The translations under genes were made by a program, and so were the position numbers. From the NCBI GenBank assembly GCA_944331865.1, contig CALVIZ010000007.1, positions 1-41,643 of the forward strand: DNA of 41,643 nt, read 5' to 3'. Of this stretch, positions 35,496-41,643 are shown one piece after another; position 1 is the first letter of the stretch, and each line of letters begins with the position of its first letter. The notes under the pieces are model-generated. The model saw only the letters and a program-made list of their open reading frames with translations, was not told the origin of the DNA and did not search any database. This DNA comes from an uncultured Bacilli bacterium. GTDB taxonomy: Bacteria > Bacillota_I > Bacilli_A > RF39 > UBA660.

Positions 35496-36395
35496 TTATT
35501 CGTTTTTCTCCTTTACTAATCTAAGACATAATTCCCTAATATTTTCATCTTGTAATTTTTCCCCATATTCTTCAAATAAATTAATTAAATCTAATTTTAT
35601 CTCTTCAAGTGATATATTTAATTCTTTTGAGTTAATTAATAAATCATTTAATTCCTGTATTAATCTTTCATATGTTTTTTTATCCCTACTTATGTTTGTC
35701 AATCGGTTTATAAAATGTAGTGATAAATATCCTGTTCCAAATAAATCAATAATTAATAATATTACAAATAGTCCTATTATATTAGATGATTCCCATACTT
35801 TAATAATATCATTATAATCTTCTTGATAATACCTTATTAAAAGTCTTTTAATATCATCATTTTCTGGTTTTATATAAGTACTTATCGTATCAATTAAATT
35901 TCTTTCATATTCTGATAAATCAATAGATAAATAATCACTATTTTCATCTAGTTTTACATCCTCATAACAAACAATATCTCTTTCATACTGTAAAGCATAT
36001 TCTTCTCCAAAGGTAAAAAATTTATCAATTGGTTTTTCTTCCCAAGGTTCATATTCTATAATATCAAATCTATTGCCGTTTTCTAAATAAGGCATATAAT
36101 CTGGTTCTAAAGAAATTATTGTATCCTCTGTAACTAGTTCTCTATTTGTTCTAAAATAATATTGTGTCTGAATTTTTCTATTTACAAGATAACTTGTTAT
36201 ACCAAAACCAATTCCTAATGCTAAAGTACACGCTAGGGCTCTTCTACAAACTTTCTTTTTCTTATTTAAATTTGTATAACGGTTAATTTTAAATGTCAAG
36301 TTTTCTTTATCTTTTTCAAGTTCATCTATTTCTTGCATATTTTCTTGATACATATTATATCTATCTTTAAAATGCTGGTTTATTAAGCTATCCAT
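35496..36395 (-). CDS. Two-TM protein, tandem family member 1
   Basis: 299 residues, not recognised. Cytoplasmic coiled coil 15-45, TM1 50-72, extracytoplasmic loop about 73-204 with IIEYEPWEEKP and many acidic residues, TM2 205-228, cytoplasmic helical tail with ISLEEIKLDLINLFEEYGEK and CLRLVKEKNE. First of four genes in the same direction (gaps 56, 30, 24 nt). No enzyme motif. Membrane partner of the other two, perhaps a hetero-oligomeric complex (inference). Confidence 0.75.
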   Translation of the reverse strand: MDSLINQHFKDRYNMYQENMQEIDELEKDKENLTFKINRYTNLNKKKKVCRRALACTLALGIGFGITSYLVNRKIQTQYYFRTNRELVTEDTIISLEPDYMPYLENGNRFDIIEYEPWEEKPIDKFFTFGEEYALQYERDIVCYEDVKLDENSDYLSIDLSEYERNLIDTISTYIKPENDDIKRLLIRYYQEDYNDIIKVWESSNIIGLFVILLIIDLFGTGYLSLHFINRLTNISRDKKTYERLIQELNDLLINSKELNISLEEIKLDLINLFEEYGEKLQDENIRELCLRLVKEKNE

Positions 36396-36448
36396 AAAAC
36401 CTCCATATAGGTTTATATTTTATCAGTTTATTTCAATAAAATCAATTA

Positions 36449-37147
36449 CTAAAATTCATACTCATTGTTAGATTTATCTACTAAACCAATTTTTACATCA
36501 GCATTTAGTTTGTTTTTTAATATTTCTACAAATTCTTCTTGTAATTTTAACATGTCTTCTTTATTTTCTATAAAAGCATCTAATGGTATAAATATATTTG
36601 TTGTATTTTCGGTAATTTTACTATTTTCTCCCTGACGCCATGTCCATCTTCTAGTTTTGACATCGTTGCCACTTACATATATTATTTCTCCTTTATCTGG
36701 ATGTTCTACGCCTTCACCACCAAAAGGAATAAAATCTTCTGTACCTTTAGCTTCTCTGATTTCAATATCACCACTAAATTTATCAATATCGTGTATTCCT
36801 AATGGAATATTATACTTTAATGATAATGCATTTCCTAAGTCAACTAATGTATTTATATTGGGCATTTCTCCTTTTTTAACTGTTCTTGTAACTAATGCTT
36901 CAATAGAACACATATATTTATTTGGGTTAATATCTAATTTTCTAAAGGCATCACGATAATATGTTATCGGCACACTTTCTTTTATTACTTTTCCTTCATA
37001 ATATTTTTGACAATTTTTAATGCTTGTTTTCAATAATTCATCAATAAATTCATGTTTTTCATGATTATTTATACCTCTAGCAATAATTATTCCAAAAACA
37101 GCATTATCTACTTTTTCAAAAAAGTCTTTACTTACTATAAATTTCAT
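36449..37147 (-). CDS. B3/B4 tRNA-binding-domain protein (PheT-like editing fold)
   Basis: 232 residues of the stand-alone B3_4 family, homologous to the editing domain of phenylalanyl-tRNA synthetase beta. Motifs: YYRDAFRKLDINPNKYMCSI, EALVTRTVKKGEMPNINTLV, LGIHDIDKFSGDIEIREAKG and VKTRRWTWRQGENSKITE. Proposed to deacylate or bind mischarged tRNA; the substrate is not defined. The ATG at 37147 is used; the GTG at 37153 is possible. Divergent from the SpoIVB-like gene. Confidence 0.88.
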   Translation of the reverse strand: MKFIVSKDFFEKVDNAVFGIIIARGINNHEKHEFIDELLKTSIKNCQKYYEGKVIKESVPITYYRDAFRKLDINPNKYMCSIEALVTRTVKKGEMPNINTLVDLGNALSLKYNIPLGIHDIDKFSGDIEIREAKGTEDFIPFGGEGVEHPDKGEIIYVSGNDVKTRRWTWRQGENSKITENTTNIFIPLDAFIENKEDMLKLQEEFVEILKNKLNADVKIGLVDKSNNEYEF

Positions 37148-37200
37148 ATACACACTTCTTTCTTTTACTATTATACAATAAATTGCCTATTTTTGGTAGC

Positions 37201-37251
37201 AACCAATTATTGGTTTATTATATTTTCTTCTTATATCCATAATAATTATGG
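37201..37251. promoter_or_regulatory. Two perfect palindromes upstream of the SpoIVB-like gene
   Basis: AACCAATTATTGGTT (37201-37215) and CCATAATAATTATGG (37237-37251) are both 7-bp-armed inverted repeats with a 1-nt centre, 36 bp apart. They lie between the divergent B3/B4 and SpoIVB-like genes and could be operators. AT-rich DNA yields such repeats by chance, so confidence is modest. Confidence 0.4.
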
Positions 37252-37263
37252 AATGGTGATTAT

Positions 37264-38238
37264 GTGAAAAAATTAAAAATATTTATAATATCATTGTTAC
37301 TATTAATTCCTATTAATGTATTTGCATATTCAGATTTTATAATTCCCGGTGGTGAAACATTAGGAATTGAAATAAATAGTAAAGGAATTATGGTTATTGG
37401 TTTTTATCAAATAAATGGTAAATTTAATAAAGGTAATCCCGAATTAAAACCTGGAGATTATATCACCAAGGTTAATAATATTGATGTTTATACTGTAGAT
37501 GATTTAACAAGTGTAATTGAAGATAATATTAGTAAATCCGAAGTAAAAATTACTTATAATCGAAACGGAAAAATTAAAACTAGTAATTTGGAGTTAGTTA
37601 AAGATGATAATATTTATAAAACTGGATTGTATGTTAAAGATTCAATAACTGGTATTGGTACTTTATCATATATTGATCCAGAAACTAAAGTTTTCGGAGC
37701 TTTAGGACATGAAATAGTTGAATCAAATACTAAAAGTACGGTTGAAATTAAAAGTGGTGTAATTTTTAGAAACTACATTACAAGTATAGATAAAAGCACC
37801 AATGGAATACCTGGCAGTAAAAATGCTAAATTTTATTACGATACAACTTATGGTAGAATTATAAAAAATACCAATGTCGGTATTTATGGTATATATGATG
37901 CAATGTTACCACAAAAAGATTTAATCGAAGTAGCTGAACCAAATGAAGTCAAAATTGGTAAAGCTTATATTGAAACTGTACTTAATGGTGAAGAAATAAA
38001 ACAATATGATATCAATATAACTAGTATTAATGAAAATGCCGATATAAAAAATATTTCTTTTGAAATTACCGATGAAGAATTGTTAGATAAAACAGGTGGT
38101 GTTGTTCAAGGTATGAGTGGTTCACCAATTATTCAAAATAATAAAATTATAGGAGCTGTAACCCATGTAGTTATAGATAATCCAAGTAATGGTTATGGTA
38201 TATTTATTACTACAATGTTAGAAGAAGGAGAAAAGTAA
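37264..38238 (+). CDS. spoIVB: SpoIVB-family serine protease (S55) with PDZ
   Basis: 324 residues. Signal peptide or anchor 1-21 (KIFIISLLLLIPINVFA), a PDZ domain at about 30-110 (PGGETLGIEINSKGIMVIGF, LKPGDYITKVNNIDV), then the S55 peptidase with GIGTLSYIDPETKVFGALGH (H149), DKTGGVVQGMSGSPIIQ (S285 nucleophile) and GAVTHVVIDNPSNGYGIFI. In Bacillus SpoIVB signals from the forespore to activate SpoIVFB. Neither recN nor spo0A is adjacent. It starts at GTG after GGTGAT. Whether it still serves sporulation here is unknown. Confidence 0.92.
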   Translation: MKKLKIFIISLLLLIPINVFAYSDFIIPGGETLGIEINSKGIMVIGFYQINGKFNKGNPELKPGDYITKVNNIDVYTVDDLTSVIEDNISKSEVKITYNRNGKIKTSNLELVKDDNIYKTGLYVKDSITGIGTLSYIDPETKVFGALGHEIVESNTKSTVEIKSGVIFRNYITSIDKSTNGIPGSKNAKFYYDTTYGRIIKNTNVGIYGIYDAMLPQKDLIEVAEPNEVKIGKAYIETVLNGEEIKQYDINITSINENADIKNISFEITDEELLDKTGGVVQGMSGSPIIQNNKIIGAVTHVVIDNPSNGYGIFITTMLEEGEK

Positions 38239-38258
38239 TAAGCTTTTCTCCTTAATTT
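38225..38258. terminator. Hairpin between spoIVB and surface gene copy 2
   Basis: AAGGAGAAAAG (38225-38235) and CTTTTCTCCTT (38243-38253), 11-bp stem, 7-nt loop. It overlaps both gene ends. T-tracts are imperfect on both sides. Confidence 0.55.
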
Positions 38259-39649
38259 ATGCGAATTGGGTCACTATTTGTCCCAGATCCACTGACATAA
38301 GTTGTGGAAGATGCTAGATAGAAGCAAGGTCGAATAACTGTTGGAATCGCTATGTTAATACTAGAATTAGATACATACCCTTGATACATAATTAAAAAAG
38401 CACTATTACTGCCACTGCTATCTCTTGATATAGACCACTCATTAATATAACTAGAATAATTAGACTTTAATAATATCCAATTTGAATTTAATGCTAATCT
38501 ATAATCATTTTCGCTACTATTCCATCCTGGATATGTCCAATATGTATTTGTGGCTCCGTAATAATAATCACTTACATACATTAATCCTATTTTCATACTA
38601 TCTGTTGTACTAGCTGAACTACTTCCGACTTCATAGTTATAAGCTGTTTTTGCTCCATTTCCATATCCATTAGCAGAAGTCATTCCTCCAACTTTCCATG
38701 TGTGTGTTGCTATTTTATTTTGCCATGTTGCACTTAAAGAATTGTAATATGTTGTATTAAGCGCTAGCCTTACATCGGAATTACTCCATGTATTATCACC
38801 GCCTATTTTCCAACTTTCGTAACTATAATTAGATGCTTTAATTAGTTTTACTTCACTACCAAATACTCCTATTATTCGATATAAGTTATCTTCTGGACAT
38901 GTTGCTGCATCTGACCCAAAACATACATAATTATTTGGGTCTGCCCCGGCATATCGATATGAGTTATCTTCAGCACTATTTGCTAAACTACTTGTATGAT
39001 AATATATTCCATTTGAACCTTGGCTTGTATATAAACTTTTTATATATTCTGCTAATAATACTGTATTTTCTGTTTCAGCACTTGTTGTATATACACTTGA
39101 ATCTACTCCACTTGTATCTGTTACATATACTTTTATTGTATATGTTGTTCCTTTATTTAGTCCACTAAATGTATAGGTATTAGCTGTACTACTTGTAAAC
39201 TTTCCATTATTTATTGAATAATAATATGTTGTTACATTATTTGTTCCTCCACTGGCACTTACACTTATACTTATTGATGATGTTGAAGTATCTGCTACTG
39301 TTACATTATTTACTACAGGATTTATATATTTATCAAAATAGACATAACATTTATCTGATTTGTTTGATTTTAAAGTTATGGTTTTTAATTCATCATTCCA
39401 AATTAATTCGTCACCATTTTCACATTCACTTAAAACATTATTAAATATATAACCTGTCTTTGGCCATAAACTAGAAGAAGATTTTTGATAAGTTCCATCA
39501 TCTTGTTCTAACATTAAAGTTAAAAAGCCATTTGTATTTACTTTTGTTTCAGTATTTTTTATTTCATCTTTTTCTTTTGATATATAAATATAAATTAATA
39601 CCGATACTATTAATAGAACACTAAATATTACTACATACTTCTTTTTCAT
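38252..39649 (-). CDS. Membrane-anchored surface protein with FN3 domain and CX7C ectodomain (copy 2)
   Basis: 465 residues, complete. N-terminal membrane anchor (about 5-24), a linker, a domain with LWPKTGYIFNNVL and CYVYFDKYIN (about 40-110), an FN3-like domain at about 110-193 (FSGLNKGTTYTIKVYV), then the ectodomain at about 227-465: YRYAGADPNNYVCFGSD, CX7C, CPEDNLYRIIGVF, HTWKVGG, IGLMYVSDYYYGA, VIRPCFYLAS and a terminal SGTNSDPI. Similar domains are seen in many uncultured Bacillota surface proteins (reminiscent of DUF6273-type domains, not verified). The ATG at 39649 is chosen because GGAGAG lies 6 nt upstream. Divergent from the XRE gene at 39760; strongest sigma-A promoter in the window. 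Confidence 0.88.
   Translation of the reverse strand: MKKKYVVIFSVLLIVSVLIYIYISKEKDEIKNTETKVNTNGFLTLMLEQDDGTYQKSSSSLWPKTGYIFNNVLSECENGDELIWNDELKTITLKSNKSDKCYVYFDKYINPVVNNVTVADTSTSSISISVSASGGTNNVTTYYYSINNGKFTSSTANTYTFSGLNKGTTYTIKVYVTDTSGVDSSVYTTSAETENTVLLAEYIKSLYTSQGSNGIYYHTSSLANSAEDNSYRYAGADPNNYVCFGSDAATCPEDNLYRIIGVFGSEVKLIKASNYSYESWKIGGDNTWSNSDVRLALNTTYYNSLSATWQNKIATHTWKVGGMTSANGYGNGAKTAYNYEVGSSSASTTDSMKIGLMYVSDYYYGATNTYWTYPGWNSSENDYRLALNSNWILLKSNYSSYINEWSISRDSSGSNSAFLIMYQGYVSNSSINIAIPTVIRPCFYLASSTTYVSGSGTNSDPIRIN
38564..38612. repeat. 49-nt exact direct repeat of 4-52
   Basis: Identical to positions 4-52 in the same orientation; part of the paralogous surface genes. A second exact 62-nt match is 39121-39182 with 606-667. 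Confidence 0.85.
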
Positions 39650-39661
39650 ACTACTCTCCAT

Positions 39662-39740
39662 ATCTCATATTGTGATATTACAAATTAATTATAGTACTCA
39701 TTACGAGATATGTCAAGTAATTTAGTTCTTAAAATGAGAT
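39662..39740. promoter_or_regulatory. Three putative XRE operators, copy 2
   Basis: Three 15-bp elements: ATCTCATATTGTGAT (39662-39676), TACTCATTACGAGAT (39695-39709) and TTCTTAAAATGAGAT (39726-39740). Half-site consensus is ATCTCAT. Centres are 33 and 31 bp apart, matching copy 1 (34 and 31), but the sequence differs (GTCTTTA there). The middle element lies in the surface promoter spacer and the third overlaps the XRE -10-like GATAAT. Confidence 0.65.
39688..39716 (-). promoter_or_regulatory. Sigma-A promoter of surface gene copy 2 (full consensus)
   Basis: Minus strand: -35 TTGACA (39716-39711), 17-bp spacer containing the operator, -10 TATAAT (39693-39688). Both hexamers and the spacing match the consensus exactly, so the gene should be strongly transcribed unless repressed. 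Confidence 0.85.
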
Positions 39741-39759
39741 AATCAAAGTGGTGAAAATA

Positions 39760-39996
39760 ATGGTAGGTAAAATACTTAAAACTATGCGAAGAAAAAGCAA
39801 TTTAAGCCAAGAACAGATTGGTAAATTAATTGGTTATGCTAAAAATACAATATCACAATATGAAAATGAGACTCGTAATGCTGATTTTGATACAATAGAA
39901 AAAATTGCTAATGAATGTGGATATAAAATCTTATTTTATAATGAAGAAACTAATGATACACTTACAACAACAAATATTAATAGAGAAGAAATATAA
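39760..39996 (+). CDS. XRE-family HTH regulator, copy 2
   Basis: 78 residues, about 74 percent identical by hand count to the protein at 1246-1482. HTH at about 15-36 (LSQEQIGKLIGYAKNTISQY); recognition helix differs by R to K. Differences cluster just after it (NETRNADFDT versus TETIQPDFKT) and in the tail. The ATG at 39760 is preferred to the GTG at 39748; the GGTGA ribosome site lies between them. Ends at a strong hairpin. Likely represses itself and the surface gene (inference). Confidence 0.9.
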   Translation: MVGKILKTMRRKSNLSQEQIGKLIGYAKNTISQYENETRNADFDTIEKIANECGYKILFYNEETNDTLTTTNINREEI

Positions 39997-40025
39997 AAAG
40001 GAGTTAACTAAAAACTCCTTTTAAT
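39995..40025. terminator. Bidirectional terminator between XRE copy 2 and proS
   Basis: AAAAGGAGTT (39996-40005), 7-nt loop, AACTCCTTTT (40013-40022). T-runs on both strands; serves the XRE gene and the convergent proS. Confidence 0.85.
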
Positions 40026-41430
40026 ATTGTTTACCTACATATAATCTCGTTGTTGCTTTTTTACCACAAACAACACATGGTCCAGATATTTCTTCATTTT
40101 CTATAATACAACGAGATTTCATTGCTGTGTCTTCTTTAATCTTATCTTCACATGTACTATTACCACACCAATTTATTTTTACAAAACCTGGTTTGTTCTT
40201 AGCAATAGCCAATAATTCATTATATTCTTTAACATCATATATCATTTTATCTCTTCTAGCTTTAGCTTTATTATACATATCATTTTGCATCGTTTCTAAA
40301 AGACTTTTTATCGTAGGAATTATTTCTTCATATGTTACATTAATTTTTTCTAATGTGTCTCTTCTTACTAATGTAACTTGATTATTTTCTAAATCCCTTT
40401 TGCCAAGTTCTATTCTAATTGGATAACCTTTAACTTCTGCTTCAGCAAATTTGTATCCGGGTCTTTTGTTTGTTTCATCAGTTTTATATGTAATATTTGC
40501 TTCATTCAATTTATCTTTTAAATCATTTAATTTTTCCTCTACTTCACCAATTGGGATTATTATTACTTTAAATGGGGCAATTTTTGGGGGTAATACTAAA
40601 CCATGATTATCACCATGAACCATGATTATTGATCCTATCATTCGAGTTGATACTCCCCAGCTAGTTTGATATGGCGTTTTTAATGTATTATCTATATCTG
40701 TAAACCGAATTCCAAAGGCTTCTGCAAAGTGATTACCAAAATAATGGCTCGTTCCATTTTGTAATGCATAACCATCATACATCATGGCTTCAATAGTGTA
40801 TGTTATTTCTGCTCCAGCAAATTTTTCCTTTTCTGTCTTTCTACCAGTTATAACTGGAATGGCTAAATATTCTTCTTGAAATTTTTTGTATATATTAAAC
40901 ATTTTTAATGTTTCTTCAATTGCTTCTTCACTAGTTCTGTGCATTGTATGACCTTCTTGCCATAATATCTCACGACTTCTTAAAAATGGTCTTGTTGTTT
41001 TTTCCCATCTAACAATAGTACACCATTGGTTATATAATTTTGGTAAATCACGATATGTTTTAATAATCTTTTTATAGTGATCACAAAATAATACTTCACT
41101 AGTAGGCCGTACACACATTCTTTCTTCTAACTTTTCTTTACCACCATGTGTAACCCATGCAACTTCTGGGGCAAAACCTTCAACATGTTCTTTTTCTACA
41201 TTAAGTAGTGATTCTGGAATAAACATGGGCATTTGTACGTTTTCATGACCCGTTTCTTTAAACATTTTATCTAATATTTGTTCTATGTTTTCCCAAATTG
41301 CATAACCAAGAGGTCTTATAATCATACTTCCTTTAACTGTTGAATAATCTACTAAATCAGACGATAAACATACATCAGTGTACCATTTAGCAAAATCAAC
41401 ATCCCTACTCGTAATTTTATCTATTTCCAT
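40021..41430 (-). CDS. proS: Prolyl-tRNA synthetase, archaeal/eukaryote-type
   Basis: 469 residues, the short ProRS class without the bacterial editing insertion. Class II motif 1 GYAIWENIEQILD, motif 2 RWEKTTRPFLRSREILWQEGHT, motif 3 GVSTRMIGSIIMVHGD, then the anticodon-binding domain (FKVIIIPIGEV) and a C-terminal zinc domain (WCGNSTCE, then GPCVVCGKK) ending in the typical Tyr. AGGAGGTAATAAA precedes the ATG. Follows xseB. Confidence 0.97.
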   Translation of the reverse strand: MEIDKITSRDVDFAKWYTDVCLSSDLVDYSTVKGSMIIRPLGYAIWENIEQILDKMFKETGHENVQMPMFIPESLLNVEKEHVEGFAPEVAWVTHGGKEKLEERMCVRPTSEVLFCDHYKKIIKTYRDLPKLYNQWCTIVRWEKTTRPFLRSREILWQEGHTMHRTSEEAIEETLKMFNIYKKFQEEYLAIPVITGRKTEKEKFAGAEITYTIEAMMYDGYALQNGTSHYFGNHFAEAFGIRFTDIDNTLKTPYQTSWGVSTRMIGSIIMVHGDNHGLVLPPKIAPFKVIIIPIGEVEEKLNDLKDKLNEANITYKTDETNKRPGYKFAEAEVKGYPIRIELGKRDLENNQVTLVRRDTLEKINVTYEEIIPTIKSLLETMQNDMYNKAKARRDKMIYDVKEYNELLAIAKNKPGFVKINWCGNSTCEDKIKEDTAMKSRCIIENEEISGPCVVCGKKATTRLYVGKQY

Positions 41431-41442
41431 TTTATTACCTCC

Positions 41443-41643
41443 TTATTCAGCATTAAATTCTTCTAACTTATTGTCTTCGGTTAATATTTTATTAACTTTT
41501 GCTGTGGCATCATTTAATTTTTCACTACAAAATTTAGCAAGTTTCATAGCTTCAGTATACTTATTTATAGCTTTATCTAAATCGACATTACCACTTTCAA
41601 GTTCCTTAACTATTACTTCTAATTCTTGTAATGCTTGTTCAAA
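41443..41643 (-). CDS. xseB: Exodeoxyribonuclease VII small subunit (partial)
   Basis: 66 residues are visible; the N-terminus is beyond the right edge. FEQALQELEVIVKELESGNV and LDKAINKYTEAMKLAKFCSE are the XseB signature; the protein ends FNAE. Works with XseA in single-stranded DNA degradation and recombination. 12 nt upstream of proS in the same direction. Confidence 0.93.
   Translation of the reverse strand, partial: FEQALQELEVIVKELESGNVDLDKAINKYTEAMKLAKFCSEKLNDATAKVNKILTEDNKLEEFNAE

Noticed and set aside
38564-39182. Insertion sequence or integron-like ends flanking the 38-kb interval
   Set aside because: The repeats lie inside coding regions of paralogous surface genes; there is no transposase, terminal inverted repeat or target duplication.
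38899-39444. Leu/His/Tyr-rich open frames on the plus strand within surface gene copy 2 (and 45-251 in copy 1)
   Set aside because: These are shadows of the repetitive surface genes on the other strand; composition is not protein-like.
1-41643. Mycoplasma-type genetic code (TGA as Trp)
   Set aside because: TGA ends rnhC, the YigZ-like gene and rpoD in the expected places and Trp is encoded by TGG, so the standard bacterial code applies.
1-41643. tRNA, rRNA, CRISPR or riboswitch elements
   Set aside because: I saw no cloverleaf-like or T-box-like sequence, repeat-spacer array or aptamer core in the short intergenic gaps; a covariance-model search would be needed to exclude small ncRNAs.

Overview
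The window is about 41.6 kb of very AT-rich chromosome from a low-GC Gram-positive bacterium (Bacillota, Bacilli-like), probably an uncultured, reduced-genome lineage of the RF39/Erysipelotrichia/Mollicutes-adjacent kind. The reasons are the strong A+T bias, the Bacillus-type gene neighbourhoods (dnaG-rpoD-trmK, comEA-comEC-holA, ylbJ next to ylbL, spoVID-ysxE) and the recurrent ribosome-binding motif GGTGAT. TGA is used as a stop (for example rnhC, the YigZ-like gene, rpoD) and TGG encodes Trp, so the code is the standard bacterial one and not the Mycoplasma code. Most genes are on the minus strand. There are no rRNA or tRNA genes, CRISPR arrays or insertion sequences that I can see, and no gap between genes exceeds 300 bases.

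Layout. 1-1482: a partial membrane-anchored surface protein with an FN3 domain, divergent from a small XRE regulator. 1540-5340: a YqfQ-like gene and the dnaG-rpoD-trmK operon. 5370-10811: a J-domain protein, an unusual RnfD/RnfC pair and uvrC. 10879-14199: a YigZ-like N-terminal domain, trxA, a CvpA-like protein, rnhC and holA. 14335-17760: comEA, comEC and an unknown gene. 17862-19729: divergent ylbL (Lon-like protease) and ylbJ. 19712-21747: a three-gene minor-pilin operon. 21846-24362: a small membrane protein, SpoVID- and YsxE-like genes and a kinase-fold protein. 24385-31072: an eight-gene operon (nucleotidase, ruvB, folD, glyA, thyA, dfrA, tmk, queA) that holds the whole dTMP/one-carbon cycle. 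31194-32492: a lone PilB/GspE-type ATPase. 32500-36395: vanY and three tandem related two-TM membrane proteins of unknown function. 36449-38238: a B3/B4-domain protein and a SpoIVB-like protease. 38252-39996: a second, complete surface-protein/XRE cassette. 40021-41643: proS and the end of xseB.

How the genes fit together. comEA, comEC, the ATPase and the three minor pilins are parts of a type IV pilus/competence machine. The middle pilin carries the same roughly 215-residue C-terminal ectodomain as the two regulated surface proteins, which links the pilus to a surface-protein family. Each surface protein faces a 78-residue XRE regulator. The two intergenic regions have identical architecture: three 15-bp operators at the same spacing, one filling the 17-bp spacer of a near-consensus sigma-A promoter. 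The operator sequence itself differs between the two copies, as expected for paralogous circuits that have become insulated from each other. This cassette family, the tandem two-TM operon beside vanY, and the degenerate RnfC/RnfD pair are the most novel things here. Several sporulation-family genes (spoIVB, spoVID, ysxE, ylbJ) suggest a spore-forming ancestor or a cryptic sporulation programme.
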